From Thermoplasmata archaeon (GTDB lineage: Archaea > Thermoplasmatota > Thermoplasmata > Thermoplasmatales > Thermoplasmataceae), in assembly GCA_021826835.1 (NCBI GenBank), contig JAKAYH010000093.1, positions 1-7,837 of the forward strand: a stretch of 7,837 bases of DNA, read 5' to 3'. This document shows, piece after piece, positions 1-7,069 of this stretch. Each line of letters begins with the position of its first letter. The first letter of the stretch is position 1. Both the position numbers and the translations under genes were made by a program. The notes beneath the pieces were generated by a model that was not told the origin of the DNA, ran no database searches, and saw nothing but the letters and a program-made list of their open reading frames with translations.

Positions 1-20
1 CCATCTATAATTTTTGAATT

Positions 21-29
21 TTTATTAAA
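21..29 (+). promoter_or_regulatory. possible TATA-like box upstream of the small ORF at 69
   Basis: The AT-only stretch TTTATTAAA lies about 40 bases upstream of the GTG at 69. In archaea a TATA box sits about 25 bases before the transcript start, which would give a leader of roughly 15-20 bases. The whole surrounding sequence is AT-rich, so such boxes occur by chance, and no clear BRE is visible. Weak support. Confidence 0.2.
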
Positions 30-68
30 AGCCAGGAAAAAATTACACTAATTAGGTTTTCCAATATC

Positions 69-389
69 GTGCTCAATCCTGACAATCCTGACAAAAATAT
101 TCAGCAGTTTGAGAACTTTATTCGTGACACTAATGGTAAAAACACTGAAATCTCAAACCCAACAGGAGCAGGAATAAATAAAAATTCAAAAATTATAGAT
201 GGGGGACTTAAGCTATCGAAAATGGATAAACTGAACATCAAGATAGAGAGTGAAAGTGAAGGCGAAAAGCAGGTCTTCAATTCTGTGGAGGGGAGAAATA
301 AACTAAAAGAAAAAGTATCTTATGAAAATGGAGAAAGAGACAAAACCGTATTTCAGAGATTTCTACAGAAGATGAGAGAATTACTTTAG
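69..389 (+). CDS. small hydrophilic protein of unknown function, possibly a remnant
   Basis: This is a 106-residue open frame starting with GTG. The frame is open upstream only to a TGA at 15-17, and there is no ATG in that interval. I do not recognise the product. It has no membrane segment. The first half is rich in Asn, Asp and Gly and looks disordered. The second half (about residues 51-106) is strongly charged (Glu, Lys, Ser) and ends in an amphipathic helix-like stretch, 'TVFQRFLQKMRELL'. No convincing ribosome binding site precedes the GTG; an internal ATG at 222 would give a 55-residue product. The stop lies inside the end of the opposing membrane-protein gene (9-base convergent overlap). 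It could be a real small gene, the 3' remnant of a longer gene, or a chance frame. The protein-like composition is the main argument for keeping it. Confidence 0.35.
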   Translation: MLNPDNPDKNIQQFENFIRDTNGKNTEISNPTGAGINKNSKIIDGGLKLSKMDKLNIKIESESEGEKQVFNSVEGRNKLKEKVSYENGERDKTVFQRFLQKMRELL

Positions 390-917
390 TTTACTATCGT
401 TCTCCTCCCATGCTTTTTGAAGTTCTGGAGTTTTTCTTGCTGCCATTACAGCAAACTTTCTTAACGTTTGGGCAATGATAACAACTGTACCGAGGAAACC
501 ATAAATTGTGGAAAAAATTGCAGGTATAAGCAATATCAGTGAAAAGTGTATTACTGCTAAAAAGCCATATAATCCTATAGAAGCGAATATCCAGCATGCA
601 GTCCATGTAGTTTGTAACAGCAGATATTGATAATTATTGGTGAAAACTAACGCATATAAGTACTTCATATCTTGAATTGAAAATATTATTGCGTATGTAG
701 CTAAAATTAGACCTAGGAGAGCTATATTTAGGCCTAGCACAAAAATAAATTCGCTGTTTGTAAGCGGAGGTAATTTATTGAAAATGACAATTAGCACAGT
801 CAAAAGAAGTGATAAATAGAAATCCCAAGATTGCTTAGATAGAAATATTTTCTTAAATCCTCCATTGGCATGAATCAAGTAGGATAGCTTATAATATTTC
901 ATGTCTTCGTTTGTCAT
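381..917 (-). CDS. four-helix integral membrane protein, function unknown
   Basis: This 178-residue protein has four strongly hydrophobic segments at about residues 31-47, 57-80, 97-122 and 124-150. Lysines before the first segment (K8, K10, K22, K23, K28) and Arg/Lys after the last (R153, K154, R161, K162) predict both ends in the cytoplasm. The C-terminal tail (about 151-178) is charged and helical. There is no signal peptide, no catalytic motif and no metal-binding cluster that I can see, and I do not recognise the family. The ATG at 917 is preceded by a possible TATA box but no good ribosome binding site, consistent with the short-leader transcripts common in archaea. A second ATG five codons in (902) is an alternative start. 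It lies on the same strand as res, but 633 bases of non-coding sequence separate them, so an operon is unlikely. Its stop overlaps that of the convergent small ORF. The gene is visibly AT-rich (32% G+C in the line 781-840). A toxin, holin-like or defence accessory role is imaginable but unsupported. Confidence 0.8.
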   Translation of the reverse strand: MTNEDMKYYKLSYLIHANGGFKKIFLSKQSWDFYLSLLLTVLIVIFNKLPPLTNSEFIFVLGLNIALLGLILATYAIIFSIQDMKYLYALVFTNNYQYLLLQTTWTACWIFASIGLYGFLAVIHFSLILLIPAIFSTIYGFLGTVVIIAQTLRKFAVMAARKTPELQKAWEENDSKLK

Positions 918-952
918 TTTCTACATCTTTATTACGTTAGTATGGAACAAAG

Positions 953-960
953 GTATTAAA
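953..960 (-). promoter_or_regulatory. possible archaeal TATA box for the membrane-protein gene
   Basis: On the minus strand the sequence reads TTTAATAC, centred about 39 bases upstream of the ATG at 917. With the usual archaeal spacing the transcript would begin near 930, giving a leader of about 13 bases. Assigned from position and AT content only. Confidence 0.3.
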
Positions 961-1008
961 ATCGTGTTGAAAGGTTAGTTGTTGTAAATAGGCACTTTGG
1001 GATCAATA

Positions 1009-1024
1009 CTTTTCTTTAGAAAAG
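1009..1024. repeat. small AT-rich hairpin in the upstream region of the membrane-protein gene
   Basis: CTTTTC and GAAAAG form a perfect 6-bp inverted repeat around the loop TTTA, about 50 bases upstream of the possible TATA box. It could be an operator or a chance AT palindrome; nothing distinguishes these. The rest of 918-1079 holds no gene I can support. Confidence 0.3.
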
Positions 1025-1079
1025 AATTGTCTTAGTGCCATACATTATCATCCCTTTGAATAGTCGAAAAGTGGCACAG

Positions 1080-1099
1080 TATGAGAGCCACCTCTCATA
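1080..1099. repeat. perfect 8-bp hairpin at the left border of the palindromic block
   Basis: TATGAGAG and CTCTCATA flank the loop CCAC. It is the outermost clear hairpin on the left side and marks the change from AT-rich to G+C-rich sequence. No T-run follows on either strand, so it is not a typical intrinsic terminator. Confidence 0.6.
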
Positions 1100-1136
1100 T
1101 TGCTGTAATTCCGCACTGAGCGAAGCGGCATTGTGC

Positions 1137-1169
1137 GATCAAAATTCCCCTCCCCTATCCCCTCTAATT
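1137..1169 (-). repeat. G-tract element, copy C (inverted orientation)
   Basis: Read on the minus strand, this has the same order as copies A and B: AGAGGGG, then further G4 tracts, then GGGGAATTTTGATC. Three G4 tracts occur within about 16 bases (1147-1150, 1152-1155 and 1159-1162, as C on the + strand). One side of the terminal stem is degenerate compared with A and B. Because it is inverted, it can also pair over long range with copies A or B. Confidence 0.55.
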
Positions 1170-1211
1170 GCACTCCGCAGGAGAGAATAATGTGCCCGAA
1201 GCGAGCCGGAA

Positions 1212-1228
1212 GTCTTGCGTAGCAAGAC
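1212..1228. repeat. 7-bp hairpin with GTA triloop
   Basis: GTCTTGC and GCAAGAC pair perfectly around GTA, closed by C-G. This is the longest of the GNA-loop mini-hairpins in the block and the clearest single example. Confidence 0.7.
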
Positions 1229-1231
1229 CGA

Positions 1232-1330
1232 GTGGTGTAAGCGTTAGCGGTGGGTGGTGTGAACACCAAGCGTAGCGAAGGTGTGAAACACCACACATAC
1301 ACCACGAGCGGCGAGCACAGGACACCACCC
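1232..1330. repeat. alternating GGTGT/ACACC repeats with interlocking stems
   Basis: The units GGTGT and ACACC alternate here: 1256-1260, 1263-1267, 1280-1284 and 1288-1292. They can pair as two short adjacent hairpins or as a middle hairpin (1263-1267 with 1280-1284) that holds a GC-GTA-GC mini-hairpin. Longer stems interlock with them: GTGGTGTA at 1232 with TACACCAC at 1298 (8 bp), and GGGTGGTGT at 1252 with ACACCACCC at 1322 (9 bp). Since 1252 lies inside the first pair and 1322 outside it, these two stems are in pseudoknot order. The arrangement allows switching between folds, but no regulatory role can be shown from the sequence alone. Confidence 0.6.
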
Positions 1331-1457
1331 TGAAAGAGCATAGCGAATGAAGGGCTCTTCGAAGAAGAGTGCGAGACGTAAATCAAAAGAGGGGTGGATT
1401 GCGTGAGCAGGACGGGGTGAATTTTGATTGAAGTCGAAGCATGGGGTCCTGTGCTCG
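1312..1457. repeat. 12-bp inverted repeat enclosing copy A
   Basis: CGAGCACAGGAC (1312-1323) and GTCCTGTGCTCG (1446-1457) are exact inverted copies 122 bases apart. They are the longest perfect inverted pair in the window. Between them lie the GAA-loop hairpin at 1355-1369 and G-tract copy A. The pair could close a large stem-loop domain or be the ends of a small inserted element. I saw no flanking direct duplication immediately outside the repeats. Confidence 0.6.
1381..1429 (+). repeat. G-tract hairpin element, copy A
   Basis: The ends AATCAAAA (1381-1388) and TTTTGATT (1422-1429) form a perfect 8-bp stem. Inside are GAGGGGTG, a TGC-GTGA-GCA mini-hairpin (1400-1409), and GGGGTGAA. It matches copy B in order and wording, differing in the outer stem bases and in having the inner mini-hairpin. 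Confidence 0.6.
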
Positions 1458-1493
1458 GCGTGCAGGCGAGCTGAGGGCACATAAATTGGCGAA

Positions 1494-1526
1494 GGCTCAA
1501 AGAGGGGTAAGGGGTGAATTTGAGCC
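1494..1526 (+). repeat. G-tract hairpin element, copy B, just downstream of res
   Basis: GGCTCAAA (1494-1501) and TTTGAGCC (1519-1526) form a perfect 8-bp stem. The loop carries GAGGGGT and GGGGTGAA, as in copy A. It lies 25 bases past the res stop codon on the minus strand, so it could shield or end the R-M transcript. However, no T-run follows it in the direction of res transcription, so an intrinsic terminator is not shown. Confidence 0.6.
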
Positions 1527-1550
1527 TAAGTTGTACTGTTTTAGTTCACT

Positions 1551-4526
1551 TTACAGATCGGAAAAAATCTTGCTAACATCATCTATCCAATATTTCCTGT
1601 ACTTCTCACCCACCACACTCAAGTTGTCCGTTTTCATGAATAGGTACACTTTTATGGAGAAGCTACTAAACTGAAACTTTTTTTGGGAGTCATTATCTTC
1701 AAACAGTTTACTGAAATAGTCAGCTTTTTGTTGATAGTCTGTATATTTGGTACTCTTTGGATCTACAAACACTATTCTGTAATCATTTCCCTTCTTAAGC
1801 CAAAATATGAAATCCGGAGAGTAATCCCTCATCCTGTTTTTTTCTGCATCGTAATATGGAATATTGACTCTATCTAGAGTCTCATCAATCTTAGAAAAAA
1901 CCCACCAGTCTAATTTTAGGTACCTTCCCTCACCACTTGATATAAACGAATCGAGGTCATGTATGAATTTCTTCTCACTTTCGACCTTTATTATATGGTT
2001 AATGAAATCCGCCTTATCGGAGGCTGCCAAAATTATTGGCAAGTAGTAATGGTATGCCAGATTTATTAGCTCTATTTTACTATCATCGTAGTCGAACAAT
2101 AATTTCTTCTTGGTGTTTGCCAATTTCTCTATCTGGAAAGTATATTCATCTATGTCTATCTCCTTTGATTCAAGCTTCCTTTTGAGTTCTTTTTTTATTA
2201 TTTCGGGGCTCTTGAACCTCTTTACCTCTTCTATTTTTTCCGTTAGTTCTTTCATCTTCTCTTCAGAGGCCATCTCTACGCTGATTTCTTTAAAGTGAAT
2301 GATTTCGTTCTCAAGCTCTTTAAATTTGTCCATCTCCTTCATAGATGCATTGAGATGGTCTATGAGACCAGCCAACTGGGTATGGACATTCTTTGAATCG
2401 GTATTAACAAAGTTGTCTTTGCTTAGGTAATCATGTAATCTCTCTAAAGTGGCCGGTCTCGTCCTATCGGAATAAAGCGCATATGTTACTCTATCATCCC
2501 CGATCCAATTAACGTACTCCTCCAACAACTTGAAATTACCGTGGAATTTCGGAAGGTCTCTTAACTTGATTTCTTTCTTTTCGATATAAACCGGCAAAAG
2601 AAGAGTTGGATTGAAGTCAAAATTACTCTTCTTGACATCTATTAGTTCACCGGCTTTTTCTCGCTCAAATTTTATACTCTCCATTATTTTTCTGAGATTT
2701 TGTTCATTTGTTCCGAACACAAATAGGGTTTCTATGAGTGAAATAGAGCATTCTTGCCCTTTTTGCTGAATGAACGATAATAACTTACTAGCCTCGATAT
2801 CACCATTCTTCGATAAGGTTTCGATTCTTTGGCGTTTGTTCTTAAGGGGTTCTATTCTCACTCCTCTTCCTAAGGATTGGAGAACATACTTTTGTGCATC
2901 CCCCGTACCAATATTTACGAAGACCATTACGTTTGGTCTATTGGAGTCCCAGCCTTCGTAGAATGCTCTGGAGCCCATAAGTATGTTAATAGGGCTCTCC
3001 TTGCTATTTAAATTATTAAAAAAGCTATCCTCTATAGGATTTTCACTCACCTCGTAATCCGAGAGAGTTTCCTTTAGCCATTTTGTTATATCACCAATCT
3101 TCATTGAGGCAAAATACCTATCAGAGGTTTTCAGTTTAAATGCAAGCTCTTCGTTGTTCGCCAGGGTCTTAACAACCTCTATTTTTCCAGTGCTATCGGA
3201 GTTGTAAACGTATTTTAAAATATCGTCAAAGGCCAAATTTTGAAAATCGGCTGTGTTTAAAATCAGCTTCCCATTTCCGAACACATATTCCGGTTGATTC
3301 TTGAACTCTTCTATAATTGATTCCTTTACCTCCTCGAACTTACTCTTGTCAATCTTGTTGAGAGCTATTTCTCCCAAAGTTTCAAAGAATACTTGAAGAT
3401 CAGAATTTTCTATATTTGTGGTATTTCCATAAAGCACCAACATAGGGTTATGATAAATATTGTCGGAAAGAGAGAATATACTGTGATAAGCCTTTTTAAT
3501 CATCGCTAATGTGATCAGGGTCTTTAATGCAACAATTTTTCTCTCTTCAGAATCGGCATTACTTTCTACTCTTTCTAAAGCTTCCATACTCTGTTGTGAA
3601 ACGTAAACATTCTTTCCATAACCTCTCTTGGTAAAAGCTTCTAGGTTAAGATTAAATACAGTCGTTATCAGATCCCATGCATCAGTAAAAGTAGCTGAGA
3701 AGTTAAATAGAAACCCGTTGCGTGAGAGAATTGAGTAAAATATCTGTCTCTTGGAATCTTCTTTATTACCCTTATGCGCTTCGTCTAGGATTATGTACCA
3801 TTTGCCATTGTTTTCAATATCTTCGAACGAAAGCAGCTTCTCGCTAGATGTGTCCGATATTAAATCAGAACGGTAAACAAAGATGTTTATGTCCTCCTTG
3901 TTGAACATTAGGTTATGCTTAACTTTGTCGTATTCTTTTAGGTCCCAATACCTTATTTTTGAGGCTGAGAATGAATTAAATTCTTCGATATGGGTCTTTA
4001 TTTGAGCTAACAAGTCTTCCCTGTAAGTGAGAAATAAAATGTCTTCATCTGGGATTAGCCTCCTTTTTTTTAATTCGTACAAAATTTCTATCAATTTAAC
4101 AATAACTAGGCTCTTCCCGCTGCCAGTAGCCATCCAGAACCCCATTCTATTCGTGAAGTTGTAGAATGGAATTTTTTTACCCTCCGAGTTGTAATATTTT
4201 TCGGCAATTTTGAAAATATTTCCATTTTTAGTTGAAACGCCCAGCGAATCTGCATACCTTATGTGTTTTTTGATTGCGTTGAAAAGTGTCTTCTTACCTT
4301 CCTCCAAACTACTTTCATGGGCATATCCAGTATTATTCAAAAGATTAGCGTAGTAGTGATATAGGAATTTTAGCGCCGAACTCAAAGCCTCCCTTTGATA
4401 ATCGTATAAGACTTTGTTATCCGAGAATCTGTTGAATTTAAAATCCCACGAATCAGGTAAAGCTTCAAGTGTTATGTCAGCGATTAGTTTCTGGTAAACT
4501 GGTCTTTCTTTTTCTGTATCAATCAC
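1551..4526 (-). CDS. res: type III restriction-modification enzyme, Res subunit (helicase and nuclease)
   Basis: This 991-residue protein is the ATP-dependent translocase and endonuclease of a type III R-M system. It works in a complex with Mod and cuts DNA when unmethylated target sites are met. The N-terminal half is a superfamily 2 motor: Q-motif-like 'YDYQREAL' near 41-48, Walker A TGSGKS at 134-139, DEAH at 248-251, SAT at 277-279, EGWD at 524-527 and QSLGRGVR at 550-557. A lysine/glutamate-rich, probably coiled-coil region spans about 725-810. The C-terminal PD-(D/E)XK nuclease shows 'SPDF' (D905) followed by 'VDPK' (D922, K924), so the active site looks intact with the DxK variant. Length is typical for the family. 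The start is GTG at 4526, one base after the mod stop; mod's last two Trp codons supply a weak GGTGG ribosome binding site four bases upstream. There is no nearby alternative Met. No frameshift is seen. A lone helicase-nuclease defence protein is unlikely given the adjacent Mod. Confidence 0.95.
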   Translation of the reverse strand: MIDTEKERPVYQKLIADITLEALPDSWDFKFNRFSDNKVLYDYQREALSSALKFLYHYYANLLNNTGYAHESSLEEGKKTLFNAIKKHIRYADSLGVSTKNGNIFKIAEKYYNSEGKKIPFYNFTNRMGFWMATGSGKSLVIVKLIEILYELKKRRLIPDEDILFLTYREDLLAQIKTHIEEFNSFSASKIRYWDLKEYDKVKHNLMFNKEDINIFVYRSDLISDTSSEKLLSFEDIENNGKWYIILDEAHKGNKEDSKRQIFYSILSRNGFLFNFSATFTDAWDLITTVFNLNLEAFTKRGYGKNVYVSQQSMEALERVESNADSEERKIVALKTLITLAMIKKAYHSIFSLSDNIYHNPMLVLYGNTTNIENSDLQVFFETLGEIALNKIDKSKFEEVKESIIEEFKNQPEYVFGNGKLILNTADFQNLAFDDILKYVYNSDSTGKIEVVKTLANNEELAFKLKTSDRYFASMKIGDITKWLKETLSDYEVSENPIEDSFFNNLNSKESPINILMGSRAFYEGWDSNRPNVMVFVNIGTGDAQKYVLQSLGRGVRIEPLKNKRQRIETLSKNGDIEASKLLSFIQQKGQECSISLIETLFVFGTNEQNLRKIMESIKFEREKAGELIDVKKSNFDFNPTLLLPVYIEKKEIKLRDLPKFHGNFKLLEEYVNWIGDDRVTYALYSDRTRPATLERLHDYLSKDNFVNTDSKNVHTQLAGLIDHLNASMKEMDKFKELENEIIHFKEISVEMASEEKMKELTEKIEEVKRFKSPEIIKKELKRKLESKEIDIDEYTFQIEKLANTKKKLLFDYDDSKIELINLAYHYYLPIILAASDKADFINHIIKVESEKKFIHDLDSFISSGEGRYLKLDWWVFSKIDETLDRVNIPYYDAEKNRMRDYSPDFIFWLKKGNDYRIVFVDPKSTKYTDYQQKADYFSKLFEDNDSQKKFQFSSFSIKVYLFMKTDNLSVVGEKYRKYWIDDVSKIFSDL

Positions 4527-4527
4527 T

Positions 4528-7068
4528 TTACCACCATATTAGAGGCTTTATTGTTTGGAAATCTATGTCTTTGAAGCTAATTTTTTCACCGTCCTCAAAC
4601 ACTACACTATCTCTTTCTATGCGCTTGATGAATTTCCCTTTAAGATTAGACAGAGTTTCTGCGAGATCAATATTCGGATAAATCTCGTCAAACTTTATCT
4701 TTATTCTATTCTCCTTGTAATCTAGTTCCATCTTATCGAGCATTTTTTTATCTTTTAGGAAAACGTATTGATTATAGATACCATCACTATCTAAATCCAA
4801 AAATGGCTCAGAATCGCTGTAATGAATGTTTCTTAGTGTTTGCTCGTAATGTTCCACATCGTAGTACTTGAAAAAACCTCCTCCATTCCAATTCACATCC
4901 TTACTCAGATGAGGCTTTCTAACAACAGGACTATGGATCGCTCGGAATTCTTTGTCCCCACGTAGCACTATTTTCATCCTTCCTAGCGCTCCAATTTTTT
5001 TCATGATTACAGTCATCTCATTCTTTGTTTCAGATACAACTTCAACTATAGATGGATTATTCCGCTCTATCGGTTCCTCATTGTTTTCTTGATCCTCACC
5101 ATCCTCCGTTTTACTTATTTTTACCATATCAAGATAGGTTTCGTTGAAATAGTCTCCCATTTCAATCCCTATCCATTTTCTTGAAAGTTTCTGCGCAACA
5201 CAGGCAGTTGTACCGCTCCCAAGGAAAGGGTCTAAAACAAAATTTTGCAAGTCCGAAGATGTTTGAATGATCCTTCTAAGTAAATTTTCAGGTTTCTGAT
5301 TACTCGCGAACGAGAAACTCTCTGTGATTCTAGGCTCGCTGTATTGAAAAGAGTATATGTCGTTCCAGATCGTACCTTTAGCTTTTACTTTGTATTTAAC
5401 ACTCTCTTGAACAAACTTTCCATTCTTCCATCTTTCTATATAAAGAGATTTCTTATTATCACCTAGGACATCCAGCCAACCTAAGTTGGCATCATCCCTA
5501 TTTAACAGTTCATAAGCCTTATGGAAAATTGTGGATGATCCCTTTGCGTAGTAGTGAATAAAATCAGCTTGGCGAATCCAGTTTAGTGCCTGTGATTTAA
5601 ATCCTGAAATATTTTCACCAGTATTCCATGTTATCTTAGCTCTGAAGTTATCAACTCCAAATGTGCTGTCTAGGAGGATTCTTGCATAGTGTTCTGAGAT
5701 GTGATCAAGGTGCAGGTATAAATTGCCTCTTGGATTAAGGAAGTTGTACAAAATGTCAAGTCTGTTTTGGATCATTGTCAGCCAAGAGGAGACTTGATAG
5801 TTATCGAGGAAAATAAAATCGTTACCAGTATTAAAAGGGGGGTCCAAATATATCAACTCAACCCTTTCCTTCCATTTCGGGAAAATTGTCCTGAGAACCT
5901 GATAATTTTCACCATGTATCAGGTGTCCGTCCAATTCTGCGTCTAAGTTGGCATACAACTGTATTATTCTAAGCTCCATATCCTTAAAATATTTAGTATC
6001 TAGTGGGAGTGTTTCAAATTTGCTATTCAGACGAGTGGGAGAATTGCTCTCAATCAGAATCGAATTCTTCTCAAAATCCTCATCGACAATTCCTAAAACT
6101 TTCCATTCCTCGATCTGTTCGGAAAAATTGTCATGATTTATTATCTCTCGCAGAAGCTGATAACCTCCTTCCTTCTGCGCAATCCGGTTTATAGTTATAA
6201 CATAGTTCGAGTTTAAAATGAATTTTGGTTTCGTCCATATTTTTACTAGCTCATCCTCAAATTGTGAGACAAAATCAATGACCTTAAAAGCAATATTCTG
6301 TAGGATTTTTAATTGTTTAAGCCTTTTTTCTGTATAATCACTCTCGTCATCAAAAATGTAATTCTTTAGCCACAAATCGAATTGCTCTCTCAAGAATGCC
6401 TTTGCATCTTTATTTATAAAATAATCGACCTCTGTCTGTTTCTTAAATATCTTAAAAAGCTCGGCTAGTTGTTCTTCACTTATATTTATACGTTTTAAAT
6501 TCAACTCCCTCAGAATTTCCGGTACCTTTGTTTCCCTTCCATGCTCTGAATATTGTGGTTTAAATGTTATGACTTTGTCATTTATGCTATCAAGTTCAAA
6601 GATTATCACTCTCCTCTCGTTGGATTTTTTTCCCTCTATCTGAGCAGCATCAAATTTAACAGTGTACTCGGAGCCTTCGATTGTGTAATTAATCGATATG
6701 CTCTTAAATACGTTGTCGGTTTTGACGTAATAAAGCATATTCGTTTTCCAAAACAACATCACGTCCTGATTATTGGTGTATATTTTTTCATAAACTTTTG
6801 ATTTTAGTGGCGTATAACTGAAGTATATACTACCAGACTCTGAAAAGTAGGTCTTAAAGAATGTGTGAAGTCTTGTGAACAATTCCTCCTTGAATTCCGG
6901 AAATTCTGCTGTCTCCTTTTCAAGGTCAGATTTTAACAGTTTGAGAATCTTTTCGAAATACGTTGATTTTATCCTCATTAGGTTTACAAAGCCAGAATTC
7001 CCCTCAACTTTTGCACCAATGAAAATATTCTTTAAATCTTGGTAAAATTCATCTTCATTTCTGACCAT
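4528..7068 (-). CDS. mod: type III restriction-modification enzyme, Mod subunit (adenine-N6 DNA methyltransferase)
   Basis: From the chosen start this is 846 residues. Mod recognises the target site and transfers methyl from S-adenosylmethionine to adenine N6, both protecting the host and guiding Res. The catalytic motif DPPF is at about 409-412 ('LIYLDPPFNTG'), and the cofactor-binding 'LDPFLGSGTT' is at about 612-621, preceded by a motif X-like 'QKPENLLRRII'. DPPx before FxGxG is the beta-class order used by Mod proteins. The stretch between them (about 430-590) should hold the target recognition domain. About 400 residues precede DPPF, far more than in EcoP15I-type Mods (about 120), placing it in the long-Mod group. 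A Glu/Asp/Asn-rich linker (655-675) leads to a C-terminal domain. An upstream ATG at 7110 would overlap cdc6 by 41 bases. I prefer the ATG at 7068, since AGAGGT lies six bases before it and the cdc6 stop is one base away. The gene is AT-rich. The DNA specificity cannot be read from the sequence. Confidence 0.95.
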   Translation of the reverse strand: MVRNEDEFYQDLKNIFIGAKVEGNSGFVNLMRIKSTYFEKILKLLKSDLEKETAEFPEFKEELFTRLHTFFKTYFSESGSIYFSYTPLKSKVYEKIYTNNQDVMLFWKTNMLYYVKTDNVFKSISINYTIEGSEYTVKFDAAQIEGKKSNERRVIIFELDSINDKVITFKPQYSEHGRETKVPEILRELNLKRINISEEQLAELFKIFKKQTEVDYFINKDAKAFLREQFDLWLKNYIFDDESDYTEKRLKQLKILQNIAFKVIDFVSQFEDELVKIWTKPKFILNSNYVITINRIAQKEGGYQLLREIINHDNFSEQIEEWKVLGIVDEDFEKNSILIESNSPTRLNSKFETLPLDTKYFKDMELRIIQLYANLDAELDGHLIHGENYQVLRTIFPKWKERVELIYLDPPFNTGNDFIFLDNYQVSSWLTMIQNRLDILYNFLNPRGNLYLHLDHISEHYARILLDSTFGVDNFRAKITWNTGENISGFKSQALNWIRQADFIHYYAKGSSTIFHKAYELLNRDDANLGWLDVLGDNKKSLYIERWKNGKFVQESVKYKVKAKGTIWNDIYSFQYSEPRITESFSFASNQKPENLLRRIIQTSSDLQNFVLDPFLGSGTTACVAQKLSRKWIGIEMGDYFNETYLDMVKISKTEDGEDQENNEEPIERNNPSIVEVVSETKNEMTVIMKKIGALGRMKIVLRGDKEFRAIHSPVVRKPHLSKDVNWNGGGFFKYYDVEHYEQTLRNIHYSDSEPFLDLDSDGIYNQYVFLKDKKMLDKMELDYKENRIKIKFDEIYPNIDLAETLSNLKGKFIKRIERDSVVFEDGEKISFKDIDFQTIKPLIWW

Positions 7069-7069
7069 T

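Larger units (their letters stand above)
1080..1526. repeat. palindrome-dense non-coding block between res and the membrane-protein gene
   Basis: About 450 bases with no credible gene. Unlike its neighbours it is G+C-rich: 36 of 60 bases in 1201-1260 against 19 of 60 in 781-840. It is made of perfect inverted repeats, some nested and some in alternative, mutually exclusive arrangements. Those I checked base by base are: 8 bp 1080-1087/1092-1099; 7 bp 1212-1218/1222-1228; 8 bp 1232-1239/1298-1305; 9 bp 1252-1260/1322-1330; 5 bp 1280-1284/1288-1292; 12 bp 1312-1323/1446-1457; 6 bp 1355-1360/1364-1369; 8 bp 1381-1388/1422-1429; 5 bp 1453-1457/1467-1471; 8 bp 1494-1501/1519-1526. Open frames across it (for example 1048-1500 minus) have implausible protein composition and are by-products of the repeats. 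Candidates are a structured RNA, a non-autonomous mobile element resembling REP or MITE sequences, or a DNA-level structure. It abuts the 3' end of the R-M operon, so it may mark one border of that insertion. Confidence 0.8.

Noticed and set aside
394..606. 70-residue minus-strand frame inside the membrane-protein gene
   Set aside because: It lies wholly within the better-supported 178-residue membrane protein, in another frame.
1048..1500. 150-residue minus-strand open frame across the palindromic block
   Set aside because: Its composition is implausible (rich in Ser, Pro, Thr and Cys, with no domain pattern), competing frames cross the same region, and the DNA is explained by inverted repeats. 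It has no ribosome binding site I can recognise.
1080..1526. CRISPR array
   Set aside because: There is no regular direct repeat-spacer pattern; the repeats are inverted, of unequal length and irregularly spaced, and no cas genes are present.
1380..1526. Origin recognition boxes (ORB) based on the G-tracts
   Set aside because: The G4 tracts next to A/T bases recall ORB ends, but the conserved core of known ORBs is not visible, and the block lies more than 5 kb from cdc6.
1494..1526. Intrinsic terminator for res
   Set aside because: The stem is good, but no T-run follows in the direction of res transcription; kept only as a repeat.
1441..1674. 77-residue plus-strand open frame
   Set aside because: It spans the end of the palindromic block and the 3' end of res on the opposite strand; it is a shadow.
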